From JAKFVA01 sp046155225 (GTDB lineage Bacteria; Pseudomonadota; Gammaproteobacteria; Burkholderiales; Burkholderiaceae_C), in assembly GCA_046155225.1 (NCBI GenBank), contig JBJXED010000055.1, forward strand, positions 1 through 64,000: 64,000 bases of DNA. Direction: 5' to 3'. The notes beneath the pieces are model-generated. The model ran no database searches. It was not told the DNA's origin and was given only the letters and a program-made list of their open reading frames with translations. The first letter of the stretch is position 1. Every line of letters starts with the position of its first letter. Positions 1 through 7,849 of this stretch are shown in pieces. Made by a program: the position numbers and the translations under genes.

Positions 1-303
1 GCCATTGGCCTGCAAGACAAATCCAAGATTTTCAATACCGCCCGCATTGAAGCGCTGGAAGTTGAAAATCTGATCGAGTCGGCGCAGGCCACCATGGTCA
101 GCGCGGCCGCCCGGCATGAAAGCCGCGGCGCGCATAGCGTGGACGACTATGCCGATAGCGCCGAGCATCCCAACGGCCGCAACGATGTCGAGTGGCACAA
201 ACACAGCTTGTGGCACGCTGATGGCAACCGCATGTCGTACAAGCCTGTGCAGATGAAGCCATTGACGGCAGAGTCGGTGCCGCTCAAGGTTCGCACGTTT
301 TAA
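1..303 (+). CDS. sdhA: Succinate dehydrogenase flavoprotein subunit, C-terminal part (5' end outside window)
   Basis: The frame is open from base 1 and gives about 100 residues ending NRMSYKPVQMKPLTAESVPL..., the conserved C-terminus of SdhA (a WHKHSLWH segment and the MSYKPV motif are visible). SdhA carries covalent FAD and oxidises succinate to fumarate at complex II; the FAD and active-site regions lie upstream of the window. sdhB follows 41 nt later on the same strand, as in the usual sdhCDAB operon. The assignment rests on the tail motif together with the adjacent sdhB. Confidence 0.93.
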   Translation, partial: AIGLQDKSKIFNTARIEALEVENLIESAQATMVSAAARHESRGAHSVDDYADSAEHPNGRNDVEWHKHSLWHADGNRMSYKPVQMKPLTAESVPLKVRTF

Positions 304-344
304 TTTCGGCAAATCACGCACCAATTTTTAGCTAGGGTCATGAC

Positions 345-1049
345 ATGACAAAACGCACTTTCCAGATTTACCGCTACAACCCCGACAGCGATGCCAAGCC
401 GTACATGCAAACCATCGAAGTTGAGCTTGATGGCCACGAGCGTATGTTGCTGGATGCCTTGATGAAGCTCAAGGCGCAAGACCCTACTTTGTCGTTTCGC
501 CGCTCTTGCCGCGAAGGTGTGTGCGGCTCGGATGCGATGAACATCAACGGCAAGAACGGCTTGGCCTGCCTGACCAATATGCGCACCTTGCCCGGCACCA
601 TCGTGCTCAAGCCGCTGCCCGGCCTGCCGGTGGTGCGCGATTTGATTGTGGACATGACGCAATTTTTCAAGCAGTACGAATCGATCAAACCGTATTTGGT
701 TAACGACAACATCCCGCCCGACAAAGAGCGCCTGCAAAGCCCTGAGGAACGCGACGAACTCAATGGCCTCTATGAGTGCATTTTGTGCGCCAGTTGCTCC
801 ACCAGTTGTCCTAGCTTTTGGTGGAACCCCGACAAATTTGTTGGCCCCGCTGGCCTGTTGCAAGCTTACCGCTTCATTGCCGACAGCCGCGATGAAGCGA
901 CTGCAGAGCGGCTTGACAATCTGGAAGATCCGTACCGCCTGTTTCGATGCCATACCATCATGAATTGCGTTGATGTTTGTCCCAAGAATCTGAATCCCAC
1001 GAGGGCGATTGGGAAAATCAAGGAATTGATGGTACGCCGCGCTGTCTAG
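345..1049 (+). CDS. sdhB: Succinate dehydrogenase iron-sulfur subunit
   Basis: A 234-residue protein of normal SdhB length. It carries the three Fe-S cluster sites of complex II: a 2Fe-2S plant-type site near residues 57-77 (SCREGVCGSDAMNING...C), a 4Fe-4S site (CILCASCSTSCP, about 146-157) and a 3Fe-4S site (CHTIMNCVDVCPKN, about 203-216). It passes electrons from the FAD of SdhA to quinone at the membrane. It starts at the ATG after a weak GGTC-type ribosome site and sits between sdhA and sdhE, consistent with one sdh transcript. A long antisense frame here is a shadow. Confidence 0.97.
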   Translation: MTKRTFQIYRYNPDSDAKPYMQTIEVELDGHERMLLDALMKLKAQDPTLSFRRSCREGVCGSDAMNINGKNGLACLTNMRTLPGTIVLKPLPGLPVVRDLIVDMTQFFKQYESIKPYLVNDNIPPDKERLQSPEERDELNGLYECILCASCSTSCPSFWWNPDKFVGPAGLLQAYRFIADSRDEATAERLDNLEDPYRLFRCHTIMNCVDVCPKNLNPTRAIGKIKELMVRRAV

Positions 1050-1074
1050 ATGTTTATTTTCTTGGGATCAATGC

Positions 1075-1356
1075 ATGCCGTGCTCTGAATATGTAGACGC
1101 TGCCACATCGAGTAAGTTGCGCTGGCGCTGCCGACGCGGCATGCTTGAAAATGACTTGCTGATTGCGCGATTCTTCAAAAACTACGGCAGTTGTTTGACT
1201 CAGCAACATGTGACCGGAATGAACACATTGATGGAACTGGCTGACAATGATTTGCTGGATTTGCTGCTGGGGCGCAAGCAGCTGGATGCGGGCATGGATG
1301 ATATTGCCGTAGCATTGGTATTGAACTTGTTGCGTCAACCCGTGCAGCATCATTAA
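1075..1356 (+). CDS. sdhE: FAD assembly factor SdhE (YgfY/Sdh5 family)
   Basis: 93 residues with the family signature RRGMLENDLLI around residues 21-31, i.e. the conserved RGxxE motif needed for promoting covalent flavinylation of SdhA. It is a small cytoplasmic helical-bundle protein that binds SdhA before complex II assembly. It lies 25 nt after sdhB and 26 nt before gltA, so sdhAB-sdhE-gltA look co-transcribed. The start at 1075 leaves a leader of about 20 residues before the motif, slightly longer than many homologues; an internal GTG or TTG start cannot be excluded. Confidence 0.92.
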   Translation: MPCSEYVDAATSSKLRWRCRRGMLENDLLIARFFKNYGSCLTQQHVTGMNTLMELADNDLLDLLLGRKQLDAGMDDIAVALVLNLLRQPVQHH

Positions 1357-1382
1357 CGCTGACCCACCTTTAGGAAAAAAAA

Positions 1383-2693
1383 ATGAAGCTTGCGGACAAC
1401 AAAGCCACCCTGTCTTTTAGTAACGGCAGCCCTAGCGTCGATTTACCGGTTTATCACGGCAGTGTCGGGCCGGATGTGATTGACATTCGCAAGCTTTATG
1501 CGCAGACGGGCATGTTCACCTATGACCCCGGGTTTCTGTCTACAGCTGCTACCCAGTCAGCCATTACCTACATCGACGGCGACAAGGGCGAACTGCTCTA
1601 CCGCGGTTACCCTATCGAGCAATTGGCCACCAACTGCGATTTTTTGGAAACTTGCCACCTGCTGCTCTACGGCGAGCTCCCCAATGCCGAACAGAAGAAA
1701 GACTTCACTCACCGCGTGACCAACCACACGATGGTCAACGAGCAAATGCAGTTCTTCTTACGCGGCTTCCGGCGTGACGCACATCCGATGGCCATCATGA
1801 CCGGACTGGTCGGTGCGCTGTCGGCCTTCTACCATGACAGCACCGACATCACCAACCCCGAGCACCGCGAAATTGCGGCCATCCGCCTGATCGCCAAAAT
1901 GCCAACCCTTGTTGCCATGGCCTATAAGTACACCGTAGGCCAGCCCTACATGTACCCGCAAAACCACTTGAGCTACGCCGGTAACTTCTTGCACATGATG
2001 TTTGCCACTCCCTGCGAAAAATACAACGTCAACCCGGTAATTGAACGCGCCATGGACCGCATCTTCACCCTGCATGCCGACCATGAGCAAAATGCCTCTA
2101 CCTCAACCGTGCGCCTATGCGGCAGTTCCGGTACGAATCCGTTTGCAGCCATAGCCGCTGGTGTGGCCTGCCTCTGGGGCCCGGCCCACGGCGGAGCCAA
2201 CGAAGCTTGTCTGAACATGCTGGAAGACATACAGAAAATGGGCGGCGTCAGTAAGGTTGGCGAGTTCATGGAGAAAGTCAAAGACAAGAACTCCGGCGTG
2301 CGCTTGATGGGTTTTGGCCATCGCGTGTATAAAAACTACGACCCGCGCGCGAAACTCATGCAGGAAACCTGTCGCGAAGTCTTGGATGCTCTGGGCCTGC
2401 AAAACGACCCCTTGTTCAAACTGGCGATGGCACTTGAAAAAATTGCGCTCGAAGACGATTATTTTGTCTCGCGCAAACTCTACCCCAACGTCGACTTTTA
2501 CTCTGGCATCGTACAGCGAGCCATCGGCATTCCGGTGCCGCTTTTCACTGCCATCTTCGCGCTCGCCCGCACTGTAGGTTGGATCGCGCAACTCAATGAA
2601 ATGATTGGTGACCCCGAGTACAAAATCGGTCGCCCACGTCAATTGTTCAGCGGCTCGGTAAAACGCGACGTGCGACCCCTGACAAACCGTTAA
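1383..2693 (+). CDS. gltA: Citrate synthase (type II, hexameric bacterial form)
   Basis: 436 residues, matching proteobacterial type II citrate synthase. It condenses acetyl-CoA and oxaloacetate to citrate. Catalytic segments are visible: the first His region near NHLSYAGNFLHMMF, the GPAHGGANEA segment, the second His in MGFGHRVYKNYDPRA (about 306-320) and the Asp in NVDFYSG (about 364-370). A purine-rich stretch (aggaaaaaaa) directly precedes the ATG. The gene is followed by an intrinsic terminator, closing the sdh-gltA transcription unit. Confidence 0.97.
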   Translation: MKLADNKATLSFSNGSPSVDLPVYHGSVGPDVIDIRKLYAQTGMFTYDPGFLSTAATQSAITYIDGDKGELLYRGYPIEQLATNCDFLETCHLLLYGELPNAEQKKDFTHRVTNHTMVNEQMQFFLRGFRRDAHPMAIMTGLVGALSAFYHDSTDITNPEHREIAAIRLIAKMPTLVAMAYKYTVGQPYMYPQNHLSYAGNFLHMMFATPCEKYNVNPVIERAMDRIFTLHADHEQNASTSTVRLCGSSGTNPFAAIAAGVACLWGPAHGGANEACLNMLEDIQKMGGVSKVGEFMEKVKDKNSGVRLMGFGHRVYKNYDPRAKLMQETCREVLDALGLQNDPLFKLAMALEKIALEDDYFVSRKLYPNVDFYSGIVQRAIGIPVPLFTAIFALARTVGWIAQLNEMIGDPEYKIGRPRQLFSGSVKRDVRPLTNR

Positions 2694-2719
2694 ACGTTGC
2701 AGTTAATTCGGCCTTGCAC

Positions 2720-2744
2720 AGCCCCGGCCTTCCGGGGCTTTTTT
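2720..2744 (+). terminator. Rho-independent terminator after gltA
   Basis: A perfect 8-bp GC-rich stem (agccccgg at 2720-2727 with ccggggct at 2732-2739) and a 4-nt loop, followed by a run of six T. It lies 26 nt past the gltA stop and ends 38 nt before leuC, separating the TCA-cycle unit from the leucine operon. It also rules out the longer leuC frame starting at 2714. Confidence 0.9.
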
Positions 2745-2782
2745 CTGGCGGCCCCTTAAAATATATTGATCAGAACCGCTTT

Positions 2783-4204
2783 ATGGCACGCACCCTATAC
2801 GACAAAATTTGGGACGAACACGTGGTCCACACAGAGGACGACGGTACTTCCCTGCTCTATATCGACCGCCATTTGGTGCATGAAGTCACCAGTCCGCAGG
2901 CCTTTGAGGGGCTGCGCCAAGCGGGTCGCCCACTCTGGCGCGCGAGTTCGGTTGTCGCGACAGCCGACCATAACACCCCCACCACCGGTTGGGAGCGCGG
3001 CTACGATGGCATCACCGACGCCACCAGCCGTGAGCAAGTTACTACCTTGGACGCTAACATGGCGCAGTACGGTTCGGCGGCTTTTTTTCCGTTTCTGTCC
3101 AAACGCCAAGGCATCGTGCATGTAATCGGCCCGGAGCAAGGCGCTACATTGCCGGGCATGACAGTAGTTTGCGGTGATTCGCACACCTCCACCCACGGCG
3201 CATTTGGTGCATTGGCGCACGGCATTGGCACCAGTGAGGTAGAGCACGTAATGGCGACACAAACGCTGCAAGCCAAAAAAGCCAAAAATATGCTGGTCAA
3301 GGTGGAAGGCAGCTTGACACGCGGCGTTACCGCCAAAGACGTTGTACTAGCCATCATTGGCCGCATCGGCACCGCAGGAGGCACCGGCTACACGATTGAA
3401 TTTGGCGGCTCCGCCATACGCGCCCTCAGCATGGAAGGCCGCATGACGGTCTGCAACATGGCAATTGAGGCAGGCGCGCGGGCTGGATTGGTGGCAGTAG
3501 ACGAGAAAACCATTGCCTATGTGAAGGGGCGCCCTCTGTCGCCTAGCGGCATTGAATTTGAACTTGCAGCCGCCTTCTGGCGTACCCTGCACTCTGATAG
3601 CGATGCACAGTTCGATGCTCTAGTCGAACTGGATGCGCCTCAAATCATCCCGCAAGTCACCTGGGGCACCTCACCCGAAATGGTGCTGGGCATCGACGGT
3701 CATATACCTGATCCTGATAAAGAAAAAGACGTCAACAAGCGCACTGCGATTGAGCGCGCGCTCGCCTACATGGACCTGGCTCCCGGCAAAGCGCTTGGTG
3801 ATATATTTCTTGACAAAATCTTCATTGGCTCCTGTACCAACAGCCGTATTGAAGACATACGCGAAGCCGCTTCAGTGGTGAAAAAACTGGGGAAAAAAGT
3901 CGCGGAGAACATCCAACTGGCGCTGGTCGTACCGGGTTCGGGTTTGGTCAAAGCACAAGCCGAACGCGAAGGGCTGGACCTGATTTTCAAAGCTGCCGGT
4001 TTTGAATGGCGTGAACCTGGTTGCTCCATGTGCTTGGCCATGAACGCCGACCGGCTGGAGCCAGGCGAACGCTGCGCCTCCACCAGCAACCGCAATTTTG
4101 AAGGCCGCCAGGGCGCAGGTGGCCGTACGCACTTGGTCAGCCCTGCAATGGCAGCCGCAGCGGCTGTACATGGTCATTTTGTTGATGTTCGCAAATTTGC
4201 ATAA
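2783..4204 (+). CDS. leuC: 3-isopropylmalate dehydratase large subunit
   Basis: 473 residues from the ATG at 2783 (MARTLYDKIWDEHVVH), the typical LeuC start and length; the longer upstream frame runs through the gltA terminator and is rejected. LeuC with LeuD isomerises 2- to 3-isopropylmalate in leucine synthesis. The three 4Fe-4S ligands are present: the Cys in FIGSCTNSRIEDIR and the CxxC in EPGCSMCLAMN near the C-terminus. VVCGDSHTSTHGAFG is another aconitase-family signature. No strong Shine-Dalgarno is seen before the ATG and the leader after the terminator is short. Confidence 0.96.
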   Translation: MARTLYDKIWDEHVVHTEDDGTSLLYIDRHLVHEVTSPQAFEGLRQAGRPLWRASSVVATADHNTPTTGWERGYDGITDATSREQVTTLDANMAQYGSAAFFPFLSKRQGIVHVIGPEQGATLPGMTVVCGDSHTSTHGAFGALAHGIGTSEVEHVMATQTLQAKKAKNMLVKVEGSLTRGVTAKDVVLAIIGRIGTAGGTGYTIEFGGSAIRALSMEGRMTVCNMAIEAGARAGLVAVDEKTIAYVKGRPLSPSGIEFELAAAFWRTLHSDSDAQFDALVELDAPQIIPQVTWGTSPEMVLGIDGHIPDPDKEKDVNKRTAIERALAYMDLAPGKALGDIFLDKIFIGSCTNSRIEDIREAASVVKKLGKKVAENIQLALVVPGSGLVKAQAEREGLDLIFKAAGFEWREPGCSMCLAMNADRLEPGERCASTSNRNFEGRQGAGGRTHLVSPAMAAAAAVHGHFVDVRKFA

Positions 4205-4214
4205 GGAGCACCTC

Positions 4215-4346
4215 ATGTCTGCATTTATTTCATGGTCTGTCTTGGTGTTGGCGCTGTTGGTGAGCGGCTGCAATACTGTCAAAGGCGTTGGGCAAGATGT
4301 GCAAAAAGCAGGCAGCGTGATTGAAGATGCAGCGAAAAGGAAGTGA
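4215..4346 (+). CDS. Entericidin-type small lipoprotein between leuC and leuD
   Basis: 43 residues: a hydrophobic signal segment (VLVLALLVSGC), a lipobox ending at Cys19 (V-S-G-C), then NTVKGVGQDVQKAGSVIEDAA, which is the entericidin A/B signature (CNTxxGxGxDxxxxGxxI). It begins 10 nt after leuC behind a strong AAGGAG site, and leuD starts 4 nt after its stop, so it is translated as part of the leu operon. Entericidins are small outer-membrane lipoproteins linked to stress or toxin-antidote functions. A role in leucine synthesis is not implied; the location is a recurrent Burkholderiales arrangement. Confidence 0.88.
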   Translation: MSAFISWSVLVLALLVSGCNTVKGVGQDVQKAGSVIEDAAKRK

Positions 4347-4350
4347 GCCT

Positions 4351-5007
4351 ATGAGAGCCTTTACTCTGCACACGGGATTAGTAGCCCCACTCGACCGCGA
4401 GAACGTCGATACCGACGCCATCATTCCGAAGCAGTTCCTGAAATCCATCCGTAAAACCGGATTTGGTCAAAACTTGTTTGATGAATGGCGCTACCTGGAC
4501 CCCGGCTTTCCAGGTCAAGACGCTAGCAGCCGTAAGCTGAACCCCGACTTCGTGTTGAACCAGCCACGTTTCCTGAACGCATCCGTTCTGCTCGCGCGCA
4601 AGAACTTTGGCTGCGGCTCTTCACGCGAGCATGCGCCATGGGCGCTCGATCAGTACGGCTTTCGCGCAATCATTGCGCCCAGTTTTGCCGATATTTTTTT
4701 CACCAACAGCTTCAAAAATGGGTTGCTGCCCATCGTGCTGCCAGATTCACAAATTAGCACCTTATTCCATGCAGTGCTGGCTTTCCCTGGCTACCAACTT
4801 AGCATCGATTTGCCGCAGCAAGTAGTCATTTTGCCGCAGGGTGAGAAACTTCCATTTGAAGTGCAGCCCTTTCGCAAATATTGCTTGGTCAATGGCTTTG
4901 ACGATATTGCTTTGACCCTTCGTCACAGCGAAAAAATCAAAGCTTTTGAAGCACTTCGCCTGGCGCAAAAACCTTGGCTGGCGCACACCTTGAATGCCAA
5001 CGCATGA
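4351..5007 (+). CDS. leuD: 3-isopropylmalate dehydratase small subunit
   Basis: 218 residues starting MRAFTLHTGLVAPLDRENVDTDAIIPKQFLK, a classic LeuD N-terminus. The swivelling-domain signature NFGCGSSREHAPWAL is near residues 85-99. It partners LeuC. The ATG at 4351 is chosen over the in-frame TTG at 4321 because it matches the family start and follows the entericidin stop. Its own stop overlaps the next start by 4 nt (ATGA). Confidence 0.96.
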   Translation: MRAFTLHTGLVAPLDRENVDTDAIIPKQFLKSIRKTGFGQNLFDEWRYLDPGFPGQDASSRKLNPDFVLNQPRFLNASVLLARKNFGCGSSREHAPWALDQYGFRAIIAPSFADIFFTNSFKNGLLPIVLPDSQISTLFHAVLAFPGYQLSIDLPQQVVILPQGEKLPFEVQPFRKYCLVNGFDDIALTLRHSEKIKAFEALRLAQKPWLAHTLNANA

Positions 5008-5309
5008 GCATGTATTACCAAAGCCCGTTTTTCAAATGGCTGGTAAAGCAGTGGTTGGCAACTTTTTTTCTGATGGGGATTGGTTTTGTGGCCTTCGGTG
5101 TGGTTTCCTTAAATTTGGTGCAACTGTTTGCGGCCAACGCCAATTTCATTTTTGAAAACGGTTTGATGGCTTTGCTCGACGGCGGTCTGGTGCAATTGCT
5201 GCAACTGGTGTTCACCGCGTATCTGGCAGTGGCTTTTTATTTACTGTTCAAAACCTGTGAACACGCCTTGGTCGAGCGGCTGGCGCACTACAACAACACA
5301 AAGGAATAA
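5004..5309 (+). CDS. Small two-helix membrane protein of unknown function in the leu operon
   Basis: 101 residues from the ATG that overlaps the leuD stop (ATGA); a second ATG at 5010 is also possible. Two hydrophobic stretches are clear, about residues 14-38 (WLATFFLMGIGFVAFGVVSL...) and 55-81 (LVQLLQLVFTAYLAVAFYLLF), with a charged C-terminus (VERLAHYNNTKE). I do not recognise a family. leuB starts 5 nt downstream, so it is co-translated with the pathway. Possible roles include a membrane accessory or just a hitch-hiking gene; nothing in the sequence decides. Confidence 0.8.
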   Translation: MSMYYQSPFFKWLVKQWLATFFLMGIGFVAFGVVSLNLVQLFAANANFIFENGLMALLDGGLVQLLQLVFTAYLAVAFYLLFKTCEHALVERLAHYNNTKE

Positions 5310-5314
5310 TCGCC

Positions 5315-6406
5315 TTGAAGATTGCAGTTCTGCCGGGCGACGGCATTGGCACAGAAATCGTGGCTGAGGCCGTGAAGGCACTCCAAGTCCTAGACTTACA
5401 CGTTGAGCTCGAATACGCTTTGGTTGGTGGTGCAGCCTATGAAGCCCACGGCCATCCACTGCCAGACGCCACACTTAAGCTGGCACAAGATGCCGACGCA
5501 GTTCTTTTCGGCGCGGTGGGTGATTGGAAATACGACAAGCTTGATCGACCGCTGCGTCCAGAACAAGCCATCTTGGGTCTGCGCAGAAGCCTGGGTTTAT
5601 TTGCCAATTTTCGTCCGGCCATCTGCTATGAGGAGTTGGTCGATGCATCCAGCCTCAAGCCAGATTTAATTGCAGGTCTGGACATCCTCATCATTCGCGA
5701 ACTCACCGGCGACATTTACTTCGGTCAGCCGCGCGGCCGCCGAATTGCTGTTGATGGTCACTTCCCGGGCAGCGATGAGGCCTTCGACACCATGCGCTAC
5801 TCAAGGCCAGAAATCGAACGCATTGCGCATGTGGCCTTCCAAACCGCCCAAAAGCGCAGCAAACGAGTGACCAGTGTAGATAAGGCCAATGTGCTGGAGA
5901 CCTTCCAGTTCTGGAGAGACGTGGTCAGCGAAGTTGGCCAGTTGTATCCGGATGTCGTTCTCGACCACATGTATGTTGACAACGCGGCAATGCAGCTGAT
6001 CAAAGCGCCAAAAAAATTTGATGTAGTCGTCACCGGCAATATGTTTGGCGACATCTTGAGCGACGAAGCAGCCATGCTTACTGGTTCGATAGGTATGCTT
6101 CCTTCTGCCAGTCTGAATGCCAAGCAGCAAGGCCTGTATGAGCCCAGCCATGGCAGTGCGCCCGACATTGCGGGCAAAGACATCGCCAATCCGCTGGCTA
6201 CAATATTATCCGTTGCCATGATGCTGCGCTATTCACTCCACCAGCCCTGCGCTGCCGACCGTATCGAGTCGGCGGTCAAAGGTGTGCTCGCGTCGGGTTT
6301 GCGCACAGCAGATATTTACACCGAGGGCAAAACCAAAGTAAGCACTCGCCAAATGGGTGATGCTGTAGTTGATGCACTCACCACAACCGCGATTGCCTCA
6401 AGCTAG
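5315..6406 (+). CDS. leuB: 3-isopropylmalate dehydrogenase
   Basis: 363 residues beginning MKIAVLPGDGIGTEIV. The initiator is TTG (5315); no ATG lies nearby in frame and an AAGGA site is correctly spaced. LeuB oxidises and decarboxylates 3-isopropylmalate to 2-ketoisocaproate with NAD+. Family motifs: the metal-binding NMFGDILSDEAAML (about 240-253) and YEPSHGSAPDIAGKDIANP (about 275-293). It closes the leuC-ecn-leuD-ORF-leuB unit. Confidence 0.96.
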   Translation: MKIAVLPGDGIGTEIVAEAVKALQVLDLHVELEYALVGGAAYEAHGHPLPDATLKLAQDADAVLFGAVGDWKYDKLDRPLRPEQAILGLRRSLGLFANFRPAICYEELVDASSLKPDLIAGLDILIIRELTGDIYFGQPRGRRIAVDGHFPGSDEAFDTMRYSRPEIERIAHVAFQTAQKRSKRVTSVDKANVLETFQFWRDVVSEVGQLYPDVVLDHMYVDNAAMQLIKAPKKFDVVVTGNMFGDILSDEAAMLTGSIGMLPSASLNAKQQGLYEPSHGSAPDIAGKDIANPLATILSVAMMLRYSLHQPCAADRIESAVKGVLASGLRTADIYTEGKTKVSTRQMGDAVVDALTTTAIASS

Positions 6407-6429
6407 CAAAGCTCCCGTTCGTCGCGCCC

Positions 6430-6450
6430 TTCCGGTTGCACGAACCGGAA
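6430..6450 (+). other. Inverted repeat between leuB and asd
   Basis: A perfect 8-bp stem (ttccggtt / aaccggaa) around a 5-nt loop in the 70-nt leuB-asd gap. There is no T-run after it, so it is not a standard terminator. It could stabilise the upstream mRNA, act as a Rho-pause site or be an operator; the sequence does not discriminate. Confidence 0.5.
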
Positions 6451-6476
6451 AACAGGAACACATTGAAAGGGCGTGA

Positions 6477-7628
6477 ATGATGAAAGTTGGCAATCTCACA
6501 GGACTCGTCGGCTGGCGCGGCATGGTTGGATCTGTCCTGTTGGAACGCATGACAGTGGAGCGCGATTTCGACCTTATCGAACCCGTGTTCTTTTCTACCT
6601 CCAATGCGGGAGGCCCTGCTCCGGCTCAGGCCAGAAATGAAGCTGCGCTGCTAGATGCCTTCGATATCGAAGCACTCAGGCGATGCGACATCATCATTAC
6701 TTGCCAAGGCGGCGACTACACCTCAGAAGTCTTCCCTAAGCTGCGCGCTGCGGGGTGGAAGGGGCACTGGATCGACGCCGCGTCCACCCTGCGGATGCAG
6801 GACGACGCCGTCATCATTCTTGACCCTGTGAATTTGCCTGTGATCCAGAGCGCCTTGCAGAGTGGCAGCAACAATTGGATTGGCGGCAACTGCACTGTCA
6901 GTTGCATGTTGATGGGTGTGGGCGCGCTTTTTAAAGCAGACTTGGTGGAATGGATGACCAGCATGACCTACCAAGCCGCCTCAGGAGGCGGCGCGCAGCA
7001 CATGCGTGAATTGCTGACGCAGTTCGGCAGCTTGAATAGCGAGGTGCGCGGCCTGTTGAATGATCCGAAATCAGCAATTCTGGAAATTGACCGTAAGGTG
7101 TTGGCCAAACAGCAGTCACTGAATGCTGATGAAACTGCCCATTTCGGCGTTCCGTTAGCTGGCTCACTTATTCCTTGGATAGACAAAGACTTGGGCGGCG
7201 GTATCTCCCGGGAAGAATGGAAAGCCGGCGCAGAAACCAACAAAATCTTGGCTCAAGGACCACGCTACGCCAAGCCTGCTGTGCCTGTAGACGGTTTATG
7301 CGTGCGCATCGGGGCTATGCGTTGCCACAGCCAGGCGCTTACCTTTAAGCTCAAAAAAAATGTACCCCTAGCTGATATTGAAGCTTTGATTGCTGCAGAC
7401 AACCAGTGGGTCAAGGTGGTACCCAACACCCGGGAGGCGAGCTTGCAATACCTGACACCTGTTTATGTCACTGGCACACCCAATATTCCCGTCGGCAGAA
7501 TTCGCAAAATGGCGATGGGCCCAGAATACCTAGGCGCATTTACCATTGGTGACCAGCTCTTGTGGGGAGCGGCAGAACCACTGCGGCGTATGCTACGGAT
7601 ACTGTTGCAAGCAGAATTTGAATTCTGA
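6477..7628 (+). CDS. asd: Aspartate-semialdehyde dehydrogenase
   Basis: 383 residues, of the gammaproteobacterial-type Asd subfamily. It reduces aspartyl phosphate with NADPH, feeding Lys, Met, Thr and DAP synthesis. The NADP-binding start reads VGNLTGLVGWRGMVGSVLLERM. The catalytic Cys is in GGNCTVSCMLMG (about residues 137-148). SGGGAQHMRELL and RIGAMRCHSQALTFKL hold the substrate-binding Glu, Arg and His residues. Two adjacent ATGs (6477, 6480) are possible starts. The asd-fimV-truA order that follows is conserved in this family. Confidence 0.95.
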   Translation: MMKVGNLTGLVGWRGMVGSVLLERMTVERDFDLIEPVFFSTSNAGGPAPAQARNEAALLDAFDIEALRRCDIIITCQGGDYTSEVFPKLRAAGWKGHWIDAASTLRMQDDAVIILDPVNLPVIQSALQSGSNNWIGGNCTVSCMLMGVGALFKADLVEWMTSMTYQAASGGGAQHMRELLTQFGSLNSEVRGLLNDPKSAILEIDRKVLAKQQSLNADETAHFGVPLAGSLIPWIDKDLGGGISREEWKAGAETNKILAQGPRYAKPAVPVDGLCVRIGAMRCHSQALTFKLKKNVPLADIEALIAADNQWVKVVPNTREASLQYLTPVYVTGTPNIPVGRIRKMAMGPEYLGAFTIGDQLLWGAAEPLRRMLRILLQAEFEF

Positions 7629-7849
7629 CGCTTTTGTCACATTGCGCCATGATTTTCTCGTTGCCAATTGACAACAAACCAGCACACTAAAAAGCACTGC
7701 TGGGTTTGCCAGCAAGTTAAAAAGCTTCCTTAGCTTGTCATGCTAAAACATTGATGTTAAGGTTGTTTTTTCTAATATCGTGTTGTGGCAGCAAGTCGAA
7801 AATGGTCTGTAAAACCTTGCCTGTCGAGCTTCGGAGGCTCACAAAATTG

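Noticed and set aside
2714..2782. Longer leuC start upstream of 2783
   Set aside because: It would translate through the gltA terminator hairpin and add residues absent from LeuC proteins.
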